DNA from: Sinomonas sp. P10A9
GTDB taxonomy: Bacteria > Actinomycetota > Actinomycetes > Actinomycetales > Micrococcaceae
Length of the DNA: 64,000 nt
Assembly (NCBI RefSeq): GCF_041022165.1
Contig: NZ_CP163302.1
Span: forward strand, 1,488,001 to 1,552,000
Reading direction: 5' to 3'
This document shows positions 25,202-39,118 of this stretch, one piece after another (the first letter of the stretch is position 1; every line of letters begins with the position of its first letter). A program made the position numbers and the translations under genes. Under the pieces are notes generated by a model. That model made no database searches. It was given only the letters and a program-made list of their open reading frames with translations, and had not been told where the DNA came from.

Positions 25202-26343
25202 TGGACGAGCCGATCGAGGATTCCGACGTGGAGTCCGCCGAGGATCTCTCCGACGAAGGTCCCGGCGCCCTCGCGGCCCCCGCGGCGGCGCTGGCCCCGG
25301 TGCCCGCCCGGCGTGGCTCGTCCAAGGACCTCGAGCTCCTCCTGCTAGGAGGCGACCGCACGCTCAAGCGCCGTGAGGTGGCCTCCGCGGTCGGCCTCTC
25401 CCTCTACTCGGCGCGCAAGCTGTGGCGCGCGCTGGGCATGCCGAACTTCACCGACGACGATCTCGCGTTCACCCGGACCGACCTCGAACACCTCAAGGTC
25501 ATGCCGGCGCTCGTGCGCGAGGGCGTCCTCACCGAGGAGGCGGCCATCTCGGTCACGAGGGCCATCGGCCAGATGACCGACCGCATGGTCGTGTGGCAGG
25601 TCGAGGCGCTCGTCGAGGACATGATCTCCTCAGAGGGCATGACCGACGCCGAGGCACGCGTCGCCCTCCTGGACCGCATCCCGACCCTCATCGAGCCTCT
25701 TGAAGAGATGCTCGTGTACTCGTGGCGGCGGCAGCTGACCGCCGGCGTCCAGCGGCTTGCGCTGAGGGCCCGGGAGGGCCTCGAATCGAGCGCCGAGGGC
25801 CGCGACGGCACGGAGGACGACGCCCCGCTGCCGCTCGCGCGCGCCGTCGGCTTCGCGGACCTCGTCTCCTATACGTCGCTGTCCCGGCGGATGAACGAGC
25901 GGACGCTCGCCCAGCTGGTCCAGCGCTTCGAGAACCGGTGCTCGGAGATCATCACGGTGGGCGGCGGCCGGCTGGTCAAGACCATCGGCGACGAGGTGCT
26001 CTACATCGCCGAGACGCCGGCCGCGGGGGCGCAGATCTCGCTCGCCCTCGCGAAAGAGTTCGCGGACGACGAGATCCTCCCCGAGTGCCGTGTGGCCATG
26101 GTCTGGGGGCGGGTCCTCAGCCGGCTCGGCGACATCTACGGCCCCACCGTGAACCTTGCGGCACGCCTTACCTCGATCGCCGATCCCGGGCAGGTCCTCG
26201 TGGATGACATCACGGCCAAGGCCCTCGCAGGTGACGAGCGCTTTGTGCTCGAACCCCAGGAGCCCGAGATGGTCCGCGGTTTCGGGGAGATCCATCCCGT
26301 GTCGCTCAGCCACGGTGCAGGCCCGGGAATCGTGCTCGACTGA
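25201..26343 (+). CDS. Class III adenylate/guanylate cyclase with N-terminal regulatory domain
   Basis: A 380-residue soluble protein. After an acidic Ala/Pro-rich leader, residues about 40-200 form a helical domain like the autoinhibitory half of mycobacterial Rv1264. The catalytic domain begins at VGFADLVSYTSLS. Metal-binding D220 and D264, substrate-binding K260, and transition-state residues N318 and R322 (VNLAARL) are all visible, so the enzyme should be active; cAMP is the probable product. GAGGGAGGACTG immediately precedes ATG 25201, the strongest start. It follows the PH-domain protein with a one-base overlap and precedes a PP2C phosphatase, suggesting a signalling cluster. Confidence 0.88.
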   Translation: MDEPIEDSDVESAEDLSDEGPGALAAPAAALAPVPARRGSSKDLELLLLGGDRTLKRREVASAVGLSLYSARKLWRALGMPNFTDDDLAFTRTDLEHLKVMPALVREGVLTEEAAISVTRAIGQMTDRMVVWQVEALVEDMISSEGMTDAEARVALLDRIPTLIEPLEEMLVYSWRRQLTAGVQRLALRAREGLESSAEGRDGTEDDAPLPLARAVGFADLVSYTSLSRRMNERTLAQLVQRFENRCSEIITVGGGRLVKTIGDEVLYIAETPAAGAQISLALAKEFADDEILPECRVAMVWGRVLSRLGDIYGPTVNLAARLTSIADPGQVLVDDITAKALAGDERFVLEPQEPEMVRGFGEIHPVSLSHGAGPGIVLD

Positions 26344-26445
26344 CCCGGCCCGAGGCTGACGCGGGATGTCGCTGCCGGGTGCGCCGGGCGGAGGCCGTCG
26401 GTGTGTCACGATGGTCCGGCAGACGGCGAGGGGAGGGCTGGGACG

Positions 26446-30606
<4,161 letters not shown>

Positions 30607-30610
<4 letters not shown>

Positions 30611-31107
30611 GGCCCCCGGTGACGATCCGGGAGGCCACCCCGGAGGACTACCCGGACATCGCGCGCATCGTCGAAGCCGCCTACCTCGGCGCGGGCTACT
30701 TCGAGGGTCCGGAGCACCCCTATATGCGCCAGATCGCGGATGTCTCCTACCGGGCTGCGCGCGGCACGGTCCTCGTCGCGGAGCGGGACGGGCGCGTCAT
30801 CGCGTCCGTGACGGTCATGGCGCACGGTGATGGCTTCGAGCAGGTCGCCGGCGCGGGCGAGTACGAGTTCCGGCTGCTCGTCGTAGACCCGGACGTGCAG
30901 CGCACGGGCGCGGCGTCCGCCCTCGTGGCCGACGTCGAGGCGAGGGCCCGGCGCGCGGGCGCGACCGCCGTCGTGCTCACCACGGGAGAGGGCTGGGAGG
31001 CGCCGAATGCGCTCTATCCCCGTCTCGGCTACGAGCGCGCGCCCGAGCGCGACTGGCCGATTCCGGAGACCGACATCATGCTGCCGGTGTACATCAAGCG
31101 GCTCTGA
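30607..31107 (+). CDS. GNAT family N-acetyltransferase
   Basis: A 166-residue acyl-CoA-dependent transferase. Strand 1 (TIREATPEDYPDIARIVE), the acceptor strand EYEFRLLVVDPDVQRTGAA with the acetyl-CoA pyrophosphate loop (Q/RxxGxG-like, here QRTGAAS), and the C-terminal LYPRLGYERAP are typical of GNAT. The substrate is unknown. Its start overlaps the stop of the inositol-phosphatase-like gene as ATGA. The loop has Ala-Ala in place of the second conserved Gly, a modest deviation. Confidence 0.83.
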
Positions 31108-31224
31108 CTCAACCCGCACCCCCTGGCCGTCTTGGAGGCGCTGTCCCGCCCTGGCACGCCTAGCGGTGTTCGGGGCGCGACTAGACTGGACCGCGAACCT
31201 TATTCACCTTCACAGGGGAGATCC

Positions 31225-31521
31225 ATGGCTGAGATCACTCGCGACGACGTTGCGCACCTCGCGCAGCTCGCGCGGATCGAGATGAGCGAGGCGGAGCTGG
31301 ACAAGATGGCGGGCGAGCTCGCCCACATCGTCGACGCCGTCAAGAGCGTGAGCGAGGCCGCCGGGCCCGACGTCCCGGCCACATCGCACCCGATCCCGTT
31401 GCAGAACGTCTTCCGCGAGGACGTCGTGGGCCACGTGCTCACGCCCGCCGAGGCGCTTTCCGGGGCCCCCGATGCCGACGAGGGCCTCTTCAAGGTCCCT
31501 GCGATCCTGGGCGAGGAGTAA
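31225..31521 (+). CDS. gatC: Aspartyl/glutamyl-tRNA amidotransferase subunit C
   Basis: The 98-residue clamp subunit of the tRNA-dependent amidotransferase that converts Glu-tRNA(Gln) or Asp-tRNA(Asn) to the amide forms. The N-terminal helix ITRDDVAHLAQLARIEMSE and the C-terminal LFKVPAILGEE are diagnostic. ATG 31225 follows CAGGGGAGATCC, a good ribosome binding site. A TAGACT hexamer at 31182-31187 is a plausible -10 box for the operon. gatA starts 3 bases after the stop. Confidence 0.93.
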   Translation: MAEITRDDVAHLAQLARIEMSEAELDKMAGELAHIVDAVKSVSEAAGPDVPATSHPIPLQNVFREDVVGHVLTPAEALSGAPDADEGLFKVPAILGEE

Positions 31522-31524
31522 CCC

Positions 31525-33075
31525 ATGAGCGCCAATGAGAAGAACCTCAGCGAACTGATCACCTCCACCGCCTCGGCCCTCGCCGAGAAGCTCACCGCCA
31601 GGGAGGTCTCCTCCGAGGAGGTCGTCCAGGCGCACCTCGACCGCATCGCCGAGGTCGACGGCGGCGAGCGGGGAGTCCACGCGTTCCTGCACGTCAACAC
31701 CCAGGAGGCGCTCGGCGTCGCCCGGGAGGTCGACTCGGCCCGCGCCGCCGGCGGGGATGACGCTGCGGCCCTCCATCCGCTCGCGGGCGTCCCGATCGCG
31801 ATCAAGGACCTCATCGTCACGGTCGGCCAGCCCACGACGGCGGGCTCCCGCATCCTCGAAGGCTGGATGAGCCCCTACGACGCCACCGTCATCAAGAAGA
31901 TCCGGGCCGCCAAGCTCCCGATCCTCGGCAAGACCAACCTCGACGAGTTCGCCATGGGTTCCTCGACCGAGCACTCGGCGTTCGGTCCCACCCGCAACCC
32001 GTGGGACCTCGACCGCATCCCGGGCGGCTCAGGTGGTGGCTCGGCTGCGGCCGTTGCGGCCTTCGAGGCGCCCCTCGCGCTCGGCACCGACACCGGCGGG
32101 TCCATCCGCCAGCCCGGCGCCGTCACGGGCACAGTCGGCGTCAAGCCCACTTACGGTGCGGTGTCCCGCTACGGCGCGATCGCGATGGCCTCGAGCCTGG
32201 ACCAGATCGGCCCGGTCTCACGGTCCGTGCTCGACGCCGCGCTCCTCCAGGAGCTCGTCGGCGGCCACGACCCGTTCGACTCCACCTCGCTCACCGACCG
32301 GTTCGACACCCTCGTCGCGGCGGCGAAGGCCGGCGCAGCCGGAGATGCCCTCAAGGGGCTGCGCATCGGCGTCGTGAAGGAACTCGGCGGCGAGGGCTAC
32401 CAGCCCGGCGTCGAGGCCCGCTTCCGCGAGGCGCTCACTCTGCTCGAGGGCGCCGGTGCGCAGATCGTCGAGGTCTCGTGCCCCAACTTCAAGTACGCAC
32501 TCGGTGCCTACTACCTCATCATGCCGAGCGAGGTCTCCAGCAACCTCGCGAAGTTCGACGGCGTCCGGTACGGCCTGCGCATCACGCCCCAGGACGGCCC
32601 GATGACGATCGAGCGCGTCATGGCCGCCACGCGCGCTGCGGGCTTCGGCGACGAGGCGAAGCGTCGCATCATCCTGGGCACCTACGCCCTTTCCGCCGGC
32701 TACTACGACGCCTACTACGGCTCGGCGCAGAAGGTCCGTACCCTCATCCAGCGCGACTTCGACGCCGCGTTCGCCCAAGCGGACGTGCTCATCTCGCCGA
32801 CGGCACCCACCACGGCCTTCAGGCTCGGCGAGAAGCTCGATGACCCGCTGGCGATGTACCTCAACGACGTCGCGACCATCCCGGCCAACCTCGCAGGTGT
32901 CCCCGGGCTGTCGCTCCCGAGCGGCCTCGCCGACGAGGACGGACTGCCCGCTGGCCTGCAGATCCTCGCCCCGGCCCGCGAGGACGCACGCCTGTACCGG
33001 GTGGGTGCGGCCCTCGAGGCCCTGCTCGAGGGGCAGTGGGGCGGCCCGCTGCTCGCCCAGGCCCCGGCACTCTAA
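31525..33075 (+). CDS. gatA: Aspartyl/glutamyl-tRNA amidotransferase subunit A (amidase)
   Basis: The 516-residue glutaminase subunit releasing ammonia for transamidation. Amidase-signature residues are visible: the catalytic Lys in VPIAIKDL (near residue 94), the cis-Ser in [11 protein letters not shown] and the nucleophile Ser in [10 protein letters not shown]. The second Ser of the canonical GGSSGGS is Gly, which is common in actinobacterial GatA. It lies three bases downstream of gatC and 13 upstream of gatB, within one operon. Confidence 0.94.
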   Translation: MSANEKNLSELITSTASALAEKLTAREVSSEEVVQAHLDRIAEVDGGERGVHAFLHVNTQEALGVAREVDSARAAGGDDAAALHPLAGVPIAIKDLIVTVGQPTTAGSRILEGWMSPYDATVIKKIRAAKLPILGKTNLDEFAMGSSTEHSAFGPTRNPWDLDRIPGGSGGGSAAAVAAFEAPLALGTDTGGSIRQPGAVTGTVGVKPTYGAVSRYGAIAMASSLDQIGPVSRSVLDAALLQELVGGHDPFDSTSLTDRFDTLVAAAKAGAAGDALKGLRIGVVKELGGEGYQPGVEARFREALTLLEGAGAQIVEVSCPNFKYALGAYYLIMPSEVSSNLAKFDGVRYGLRITPQDGPMTIERVMAATRAAGFGDEAKRRIILGTYALSAGYYDAYYGSAQKVRTLIQRDFDAAFAQADVLISPTAPTTAFRLGEKLDDPLAMYLNDVATIPANLAGVPGLSLPSGLADEDGLPAGLQILAPAREDARLYRVGAALEALLEGQWGGPLLAQAPAL

Positions 33076-33088
33076 GAAGGAGAGAGAA

Positions 33089-34600
33089 ATGGCATCCACT
33101 GACGAGATCCTGTCCTTCGACGAGGCCATGGAGAAGTTCGACCCGGTCCTCGGCTTCGAGGTCCACGTCGAGCTCAACACCAAGACCAAGATGTTCTCCT
33201 CCGCCCCGAACGTGTTCGGCGACGAGCCGAACACGGACGTCAACGAAGTCGACCTCGGCATGCCCGGCGTCCTTCCCGTGGTGAACAAGGCGGCCGTGGA
33301 GTCGAGCATCAAGATCGGCCTCGCGCTCAACTGCAAGATCGCCGAATCCTGCCGGTTCGCCCGGAAGAACTACTTCTACCCGGACACGCCCAAGAACTTC
33401 CAGACCTCCCAGTACGACGAGCCGATCGCCTACGACGGCTGGCTCGACATCGAACTCGAGGACGGAACGGTGTTCCATGTGGAGATCGAGCGTGCGCACA
33501 TGGAGGAGGACGCAGGCAAGCTCACCCACCTCGGCGGCGCGACCGGCCGCATCCAGGGCGCCGACTACTCCCTCGTGGACTACAACCGTGCAGGCGTGCC
33601 GCTCGTCGAGATCGTCACGAAGCCGATCGTGGGCGCCGGCTCCCGCGCGCCCGAGCTCGCGAAGGCCTACGTCGCGGCAGTCCGCGAGATCGTGAAGAAC
33701 CTCGGCGTCTCGGACGCCCGTATGGAGCGCGGCAACGTGCGCTGCGACGCGAACGTCTCGCTCATGCCCAAGGACGCCACGAAGTTCGGCACGCGTTCGG
33801 AGACGAAGAACGTCAACTCGCTCCGATCCGTCGAGCACGCGGTGCGCTTCGAGATCCAGCGCCACGCGGCCGTTCTCTCCGCGGGGGAGAAGGTCACCCA
33901 GGAGACGCGCCACTGGCACGAGGACACGCGCACGACGACGGCCGGTCGCCCCAAGAGCGACGCCGACGACTACCGGTACTTCCCGGAGCCGGACCTCGTG
34001 CCCGTGGTTCCGAGCCGCGAGTGGGTCGAGGAGATCCGCGCGACACTGCCCGAGCCCCCCGCCGAGCGGCGTAAGCGCCTCAAGGAGGCGTGGGGCTACG
34101 CGGACGCCGAGTTCCGTGACGTCGTCAACGCCGGCGTCATGGACTCCATCGAGGAGACCATCGCCGCGGGCACCACCGCGCAGGCCGCCCGCAAGTGGTG
34201 GATGGGCGAGATCGTGGGCCGCGCCAAGGTTGCCGACGTTGACCCGTCGGAGCTGGGCGTGACGCCCGAAGCGATCGTCGAGCTCAACGGCCTCGTCGAG
34301 GGCGGCAAGCTCAACAACAAGATGGCCGGCCAGGTGCTCGACGGCGTAATCGCCGGCGAGGGAGCCCCGACCCAGGTCATGGAGGCCCGCGGACTCGTGC
34401 TGGTTTCCGACGACGGCCCCCTCCTCGAGGCCATCGATGCTGCACTGGCCGCACAGCCCGATGTCGCGGACAAGATCCGCAGCGGCAAGGTCCAGGCGGC
34501 CGGCGCGATCGTGGGCGCGGTCATGAAGGCCACGCGCGGCCAGGCTGACGCGGGCCGCGTCAAGGAGCTCATCCTCGAGCGCCTGGGCGTGACGGCCTAG
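33089..34600 (+). CDS. gatB: Aspartyl/glutamyl-tRNA amidotransferase subunit B
   Basis: The 503-residue tRNA-binding kinase-like subunit that activates the tRNA-bound Glu or Asp with ATP. The catalytic cradle shows [25 protein letters not shown], the [15 protein letters not shown] loop and RCDANVS; the C-terminal helical and YqeY domains end with [31 protein letters not shown] before ATG 33089 is a strong ribosome binding site. Last gene of gatCAB, followed by a hairpin terminator. Confidence 0.94.
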   Translation: MASTDEILSFDEAMEKFDPVLGFEVHVELNTKTKMFSSAPNVFGDEPNTDVNEVDLGMPGVLPVVNKAAVESSIKIGLALNCKIAESCRFARKNYFYPDTPKNFQTSQYDEPIAYDGWLDIELEDGTVFHVEIERAHMEEDAGKLTHLGGATGRIQGADYSLVDYNRAGVPLVEIVTKPIVGAGSRAPELAKAYVAAVREIVKNLGVSDARMERGNVRCDANVSLMPKDATKFGTRSETKNVNSLRSVEHAVRFEIQRHAAVLSAGEKVTQETRHWHEDTRTTTAGRPKSDADDYRYFPEPDLVPVVPSREWVEEIRATLPEPPAERRKRLKEAWGYADAEFRDVVNAGVMDSIEETIAAGTTAQAARKWWMGEIVGRAKVADVDPSELGVTPEAIVELNGLVEGGKLNNKMAGQVLDGVIAGEGAPTQVMEARGLVLVSDDGPLLEAIDAALAAQPDVADKIRSGKVQAAGAIVGAVMKATRGQADAGRVKELILERLGVTA

Positions 34601-34620
34601 ACACGTCACCTGCAACGAAC

Positions 34621-34657
34621 GAGGCCCCCGGCACGGCATGTCCGCCCCGGGGGCCTC
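34621..34657. terminator. Hairpin terminator between gatB and the convergent MarR gene
   Basis: Perfect 11-bp arms GAGGCCCCCGG (34621-34631) and complement (34647-34657), loop of 15 bases. Placed symmetrically between two convergent stop codons, so probably bidirectional. Confidence 0.8.
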
Positions 34658-34662
34658 GTACG

Positions 34663-35190
34663 TCAGCGGTGCCGTTCGGCGTTCGCGGCCACGCGCCTGA
34701 GGAGGGCCGCAAGGGCCGCCCGCTCGCCGTCGTCGAGCCCGGCGAGGAGGCGCCGGTCGCTGTCCACGCAACGGGGGAACTGCTCCTCGACCAGGGCGCG
34801 GCCCTCCTCGGTGAGGGACAGCAGTACGACTCTGCCGTCGCGCTCGAGCCGGCGCCGCTGCACGAGGCCGAGCCCTTCGAGCCGCGCTGTCAGCTTCGTC
34901 GTGGCGGCCCCGCTGAGCATGGTCTGCGCTGTGACCCCGCTCGCCCGCAGGGGCTGGGGGCTGCGCGCCAGCGCGCACAGCACATCGAACTCCGAGCGTG
35001 AGACGCCGCTCGTGGCCAGGACGCCGTTGAGCCGTTGCACCGAGAGCGCACTGATCCGGCTGATGCGGCCCAAGACGTCGAGCGGGGACGTGTCCAGGCC
35101 GGGGAGCGCGCTGCTCCAGCTGCCGCGCACCGCGCTGACGAAGTCAGGGGTCGCGTCGTCGTCGGTCTCGTCCGGGGCCATAGGCACCAT
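34663..35190 (-). CDS. MarR family transcriptional regulator
   Basis: A 175-residue winged-helix regulator. The recognition region LRASGVTAQTMLSGAATTKLTARLEGLGLVQRR followed by the wing RDGRVVLLSLTEEGRALVE is characteristic of MarR. The N-terminal 25 residues are acidic and poorly conserved; ATG 35190 and ATG 35181 are both possible starts. Divergent from an MFS exporter gene across an AT-rich 85-base region, the usual layout for a MarR repressor and its drug-efflux target. Confidence 0.87.
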   Translation of the reverse strand: MVPMAPDETDDDATPDFVSAVRGSWSSALPGLDTSPLDVLGRISRISALSVQRLNGVLATSGVSRSEFDVLCALARSPQPLRASGVTAQTMLSGAATTKLTARLEGLGLVQRRRLERDGRVVLLSLTEEGRALVEEQFPRCVDSDRRLLAGLDDGERAALAALLRRVAANAERHR

Positions 35191-35202
35191 CGTAGGAGCC
35201 CT

Positions 35203-35240
35203 GATTAATTCACAGGTATTTTACTAGTGTATTATTTACG
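35203..35240. promoter_or_regulatory. AT-rich divergent promoter/operator region between MarR and MFS genes
   Basis: About 38 bases with strikingly low GC containing GTATTTTAC and GTATTATTTAC as imperfect direct repeats around ACTAGT. The composition and position suggest overlapping divergent promoters with a MarR binding site. Confidence 0.45.
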
Positions 35241-35275
35241 GGTAACCCTCACCGACTCTGAAATGGAGGCCCCGC

Positions 35276-36511
35276 GTGCCCAGACCGCCGCGCCGTCCGG
35301 ATGCCAAGCCCTCGATCTTCCGCCAGCCGCCCGCCGTGTGGGCAGTTGCGTTTGCGTCCATGGTCGCCTTCATGGGCATCGGGCTCGTTGGTCCGATCCT
35401 GCCGAGCATCTCCGAGGCGATGGGTGCCAGCCCGACCCAGACCGCGTTCCTGTTCACGAGCTACCTCGCGGTCACGGCCGTGGTCATGTTCTTCACGAGC
35501 TGGCTGTCCTCCCGGATTGGGACCCGCACGACGATGCTGCTGGGGCTTGCGGTGATCGTCGTTGCCGCGGCTGGCTGCGCGCTGTCGTCCACGATTGACG
35601 GCATCATCGCTTTCCGGGCCCTGTGGGGCCTCGGCAACGCACTCTTCCTCTCCACTGCGCTCGCCTCGATCATTTCCGCGAGCGGTGGCCCCGCCGGCGC
35701 CGCGGTCATGCTGTACGAAGCGGCGCTCGGGCTCGGTCTGGCCGTCGGTCCGCTCGTGGGCGGCCTGCTCGGGGACATCTCGTGGATGGTGCCTTTCTGG
35801 GGAACCGCATCCCTCATGGCGGTCGGCTTCGTCGCGATCATGGCCGTGGTCCGCGGCGCGGGACGCCCCCCGCAGAAGAGCGCCGTGTCGGCGCCCTTCA
35901 GGGCCCTCTCGATCCGCTCGATCCTGCTCTTGAGCATCGTCGCGCTCTTCTACAACGCCTCCTTCTTCGTCACGCTCGCCTACGTGCCCTACCCACTGAA
36001 GATGGGTGCGGTCGGCATCGGCCTCGTCATGACCGGCTTCGGCATCGGCCTCGCACTCACGAGCGTGGTGATCGCGCCGCGCCTCACGCACCGGTTCTCC
36101 CCGACGCGCGTCCTCGCCGCGACGCTCGTGGTCTTCGCGCTCACCCACCTCGCCGCCTCGCAGGCCGTGGGCAACACCCCCATGCTCATTTTGTGCGTGG
36201 TCCTGATGGGGTTCGAGATCGGCGCCGGAAACACCGTCCTCACCGAGGCAGTCATGGAGGCCAGTGACCTGCCCCGCCCAGTCGCCTCCTCGGCCTACTC
36301 CGGTGTCCGGTTCTTCGGAGGTGCCATCGGCGCGCCGCTCGGGACGGGCATGAGCGTGTACGGTGCGGGCATGCCGTTCGTCTTCGCGGCCGCGACCGCC
36401 CTCATCGGCGCGGCACTGCTCGCGGTCTTCCGCCGCACCGTCTCCCCGTCCGACCATCCCGTGCACGAGTCCGTCTTCTTCGAGGCCGAGGCCATCACGG
36501 CCGGCGAGTAG
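35276..36511 (+). CDS. MFS transporter (drug-efflux type) divergent from MarR
   Basis: A 411-residue, 12-helix MFS protein. Helix 1 reads AFASMVAFMGIGLVGPILPSIS, a DHA1-type entry with conserved Pro-x-x-Pro spacing, and WLSSRIGTRTTMLLGL is the A-motif loop between helices 2 and 3. GTG 35276 follows GGAGG by eight bases. The substrate is unknown; the divergent MarR gene argues for inducible efflux of a small aromatic or antibiotic-like compound. Confidence 0.87.
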   Translation: MPRPPRRPDAKPSIFRQPPAVWAVAFASMVAFMGIGLVGPILPSISEAMGASPTQTAFLFTSYLAVTAVVMFFTSWLSSRIGTRTTMLLGLAVIVVAAAGCALSSTIDGIIAFRALWGLGNALFLSTALASIISASGGPAGAAVMLYEAALGLGLAVGPLVGGLLGDISWMVPFWGTASLMAVGFVAIMAVVRGAGRPPQKSAVSAPFRALSIRSILLLSIVALFYNASFFVTLAYVPYPLKMGAVGIGLVMTGFGIGLALTSVVIAPRLTHRFSPTRVLAATLVVFALTHLAASQAVGNTPMLILCVVLMGFEIGAGNTVLTEAVMEASDLPRPVASSAYSGVRFFGGAIGAPLGTGMSVYGAGMPFVFAAATALIGAALLAVFRRTVSPSDHPVHESVFFEAEAITAGE

Positions 36512-36571
36512 CCCCGGCGGCGTTCTGCGCGGCTCCTTCTGGCCAGGGCGCCTCGTGCGTATCGTGGGCGC

Positions 36572-36943
36572 ATGGCGTCACTCATCCAGTACCACGCGAC
36601 GGTCCTCGGAAGCCCCGAACCGCAGGCTGCGGCCCGCTTCTACTCCAATCTCCTCGGGTGGGAGCTCGGCGACGATGAGCAGGAGTGGGCCACCGTCCTC
36701 GACCCTGCGGGTGGCCGGCAGCTCTCGTTCCAGTTCGAGGAGGGCTACGAGCGTCCCGTCTGGCCGGAGCGGCCAGGGAAGCAGCAGATGATGATGCACC
36801 TCGACCTGCTCGTGACGGATCTCGCCAAGGCCGCGGAACACGCCGAGGACTGCGGCGCCCAGCGCTCGCCGCATCAGCCGCAGGAGGACGTCATGGTGTT
36901 CTTCGACCCGGATGGCCATCCGTTCTGCCTCTTCGAGAACTGA
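36572..36943 (+). CDS. VOC superfamily (glyoxalase/bleomycin-resistance-like) protein
   Basis: A 123-residue single VOC module with the beta-alpha-beta-beta-beta arrangement: an opening strand YHATVLGSPEPQAAARFYSNLLGWEL, a middle metal-site strand MMMHLDLLVTDLAKAAEHAE, and the closing VMVFFDPDGHPFCLFEN. A His and a C-terminal Glu are in the usual metal-ligand positions. It acts on an unknown substrate. The gene stands alone, 60 bases after the MFS gene, without an obvious operon partner. Confidence 0.83.
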   Translation: MASLIQYHATVLGSPEPQAAARFYSNLLGWELGDDEQEWATVLDPAGGRQLSFQFEEGYERPVWPERPGKQQMMMHLDLLVTDLAKAAEHAEDCGAQRSPHQPQEDVMVFFDPDGHPFCLFEN

Positions 36944-36984
36944 TTCTCAGAGGCTTCTTAGACCCGCATTCCTACGCTGGACGC

Positions 36985-37494
36985 ATGACATCGCAGCAGC
37001 AGGGGACACCGGCCCGCACCGACTCCATGACGACGCGGCTCTTCCGCGCACTTGACCTGGACTTCCCGCGCGGCGCCAACCAGCCGGCCCTGGGCCGCTG
37101 GGTTCTGGCCAGCGTCGTGGCGATCGCTGCCTCGGTGCTGGCGTGCGCCGTCCTCGCGGCCGCCGGCATCGCGGCGTTCCCGGACACGGCCGGCTACGAG
37201 CACTTCCAGTTCGCCGACTACTTCAAGCTCACTGTGGTCGGCGTCGGGCTGGCCTGCCTCGCGTGGCCGGCGGTCGCATGGATCTCCTCCCGCGCCTGGA
37301 AGCCCTTCCTATGGCTCGCCGTCGCGGTCACCCTGGTCGGACTCGCCCCGGACGCGTGGATCCTGGCCAAAGGCCAGCCGCCGGCCGCGGTGGGGGTGCT
37401 CGTGCTCATGCACTTCGCCCTCGCGCTCATCACGTATCCGGCGCTGGTCTTCATCGCGCCCCAGCGGGCGGCGTCCCTCAGCCCCGGTCGCTGA
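36985..37494 (+). CDS. Small membrane protein with four predicted helices (DUF6069-like)
   Basis: A 169-residue protein. After a polar N-terminus of about 38 residues come four hydrophobic segments: around residues 40-64, 76-100, 105-125 and 134-156. The overall layout, with a short polar loop after helix 1 (FPDTAGYEHFQFADYF), resembles DUF6069 proteins, but I am not certain. No catalytic motif is seen. Its 3' end overlaps the convergent DJ-1-like gene by 17 bases. Function unknown. Confidence 0.7.
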   Translation: MTSQQQGTPARTDSMTTRLFRALDLDFPRGANQPALGRWVLASVVAIAASVLACAVLAAAGIAAFPDTAGYEHFQFADYFKLTVVGVGLACLAWPAVAWISSRAWKPFLWLAVAVTLVGLAPDAWILAKGQPPAAVGVLVLMHFALALITYPALVFIAPQRAASLSPGR

Positions 37495-38062
37495 CGAGCT
37501 TCATCATTTCCCGTGAGAACGCGGCGATGTCCATGGGCCACCTCGACGTGACGAGATTGCCGTCGATCACCACGTCGGCATCTTCCCACTGGCCGCCGGC
37601 GGCAGTAATTTCCTCCGGCACGCCGTCGCCCCAATAGGAGGTGAGCCGCCGCCCCTCCACGACGCCTGCGGAGACGAGCAGATAGGGGCCGTGGCAAATC
37701 GCCGCCACCGGCTTGTCCTTGGCGAAGAAGGACCGTGCGATCTCCACGGCGTGGCTGTTGTTCCTCACCGTGGTGGGCGCGCCATGGGGCTTTCCGCCGG
37801 GGATGACGAGGAGGTCGTACCCGTCCGGGTCGATCTCATCGATGCTCTTGTTGGCCATGATGTAGTACCAGTTGCTCTCGCCGGTGATCTTCCCCTTCTC
37901 GGGGGCGGCGATGTCCACGGTCCAACCGGCTTCGACGAGGCGGAAGACCGGCACATAGAGTTCCAGATCTTCGAAGGCGTCCGCGGAGAGGACAACGGCC
38001 CTCGGTGCCCTGTCATCGGCGGCCTGGGGAATGACGCCGTATTCGCGTGCTGCCATGGCCAC
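37478..38062 (-). CDS. DJ-1/PfpI family protein
   Basis: A 194-residue class I glutamine amidotransferase-like protein. The nucleophile elbow AICHGPYLL (Cys near residue 120) with the upstream acidic residue in LSADAFEDLEL (near 35) forms the PfpI/DJ-1 catalytic pattern. Family members act as glyoxalases/deglycases or chaperones, some as proteases. Start ATG 38062; an ATG two codons later is equally likely. It is separated from the LysR gene by 15 bases, same strand, and could be transcribed with it. Confidence 0.85.
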   Translation of the reverse strand: MAMAAREYGVIPQAADDRAPRAVVLSADAFEDLELYVPVFRLVEAGWTVDIAAPEKGKITGESNWYYIMANKSIDEIDPDGYDLLVIPGGKPHGAPTTVRNNSHAVEIARSFFAKDKPVAAICHGPYLLVSAGVVEGRRLTSYWGDGVPEEITAAGGQWEDADVVIDGNLVTSRWPMDIAAFSREMMKLVSDRG

Positions 38063-38077
38063 AGTGTAGGTGCGGCG

Positions 38078-39055
38078 TCAAGGGCCGGTCTTCCTGCCCT
38101 CGGCCTCGGCGACGAGGTCTCCGACGAGGTCGCGCAGAGCGTCGGCGACTGTCTGCACTGACCGCCGCCGCGCATTCTCAGGGCGCACGAGCAGGTCGAT
38201 GCTGCGTTCCGTGCCAATCCCCGCGAGCGGCCGCAGCACGACGCCGGTCGGGAGCCCGATCGCTGCGGTGTACCGGGGCAGGAGGCCGACCACCCCGCCG
38301 CCGGCCACGACGGCGGCCACGGTCGAGTAGTCGTTGATCCGGTGCGCGACCTCGGGAGACCGGCTCGCGACGGCTCCGATCGCCGAGAGCACGTCCGCGG
38401 GCGAGTAGCCCGGACGGCTCGAGACCCAGCGCTCTCCCGCGACGTCCGCGGGGGTGAGCACCGCGCTCGCCGCGAGCGGGTGCCCGGCGGGGAGCGCTAC
38501 GTCGAACGGCTCCCGCACGAGCGGGACCACTACGAGCCGGTCCTCGGGCCACGATTCGCTGTGCGCGAGGCGGTGGGCGAGGACGATGTCGTACCGGGCG
38601 GTGAGCGCCGGGAAGCCGTGCTGGGGGACGTCCTCGTCGGCGAGGAGCAGCCGCGGTGCCGGCTGCGCGGCGGCTTGAGTCGCGCCGTCGTGCGTCACGT
38701 CGTGAACAGGCCCCGTCAGGCGTGCGGTGAGCCGACCGAAGAGCGCCTGCGCGGCCGAATGGAAGGCGCTCACGCTCACGATCCCCGCCGGGTCCTCGTG
38801 GTAGGCGCCGATCGCGGCGCGGGCGTCCGCCATCGCGCGGACGACGGCACCCCCCGCCTCTGCGAGGACCCTCCCCGCGTCGGTGAGGACGAGGGTGCGG
38901 CCCTCCTTGCGGGTGAGCGGCACACCCGCGCTGCGGGCCAGGAGTGCGAGCTGCTGCGACACCGCGGACGGTGTGACCATGAGCTCCTCAGATACGGCCT
39001 TGACGCTTCCGAGCTCCCCGAGCTCGCGAAGGATCTGCAGCTGGCGGATATCCAT
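38078..39055 (-). CDS. LysR family regulator, divergent from tdh-kbl
   Basis: A 325-residue LysR-type regulator. The N-terminal winged helix starts MDIRQLQILRELGELGSV, with the recognition helix in SEELMVTPSAVSQQLALL (residues about 22-39); the rest is a periplasmic-binding-protein-like effector domain. A variable loop near residue 125 contains a copy of the GCACGACGGCGCG repeat (38681-38693, complement). Divergent from the threonine-degradation genes over only 63 bases, where an imperfect inverted repeat CTTGAGAAACA / TTGTTCTAAG (39076-39101) is a plausible binding site. Regulation of tdh-kbl is inferred from position. Confidence 0.87.
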   Translation of the reverse strand: MDIRQLQILRELGELGSVKAVSEELMVTPSAVSQQLALLARSAGVPLTRKEGRTLVLTDAGRVLAEAGGAVVRAMADARAAIGAYHEDPAGIVSVSAFHSAAQALFGRLTARLTGPVHDVTHDGATQAAAQPAPRLLLADEDVPQHGFPALTARYDIVLAHRLAHSESWPEDRLVVVPLVREPFDVALPAGHPLAASAVLTPADVAGERWVSSRPGYSPADVLSAIGAVASRSPEVAHRINDYSTVAAVVAGGGVVGLLPRYTAAIGLPTGVVLRPLAGIGTERSIDLLVRPENARRRSVQTVADALRDLVGDLVAEAEGRKTGP

Positions 39056-39118
39056 TAGTCGATCCTAAACTGTCCCTTGAGAAACATCCGGTTGTTCTAA
39101 GCTGTTCGACGGCGTTGA

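Noticed and set aside
31525..33075. GatA with GGSGGGS instead of GGSSGGS as a possible inactive amidase
   Set aside because: The cis-Ser and nucleophile Ser are kept, and this variant is usual in actinobacterial GatA.
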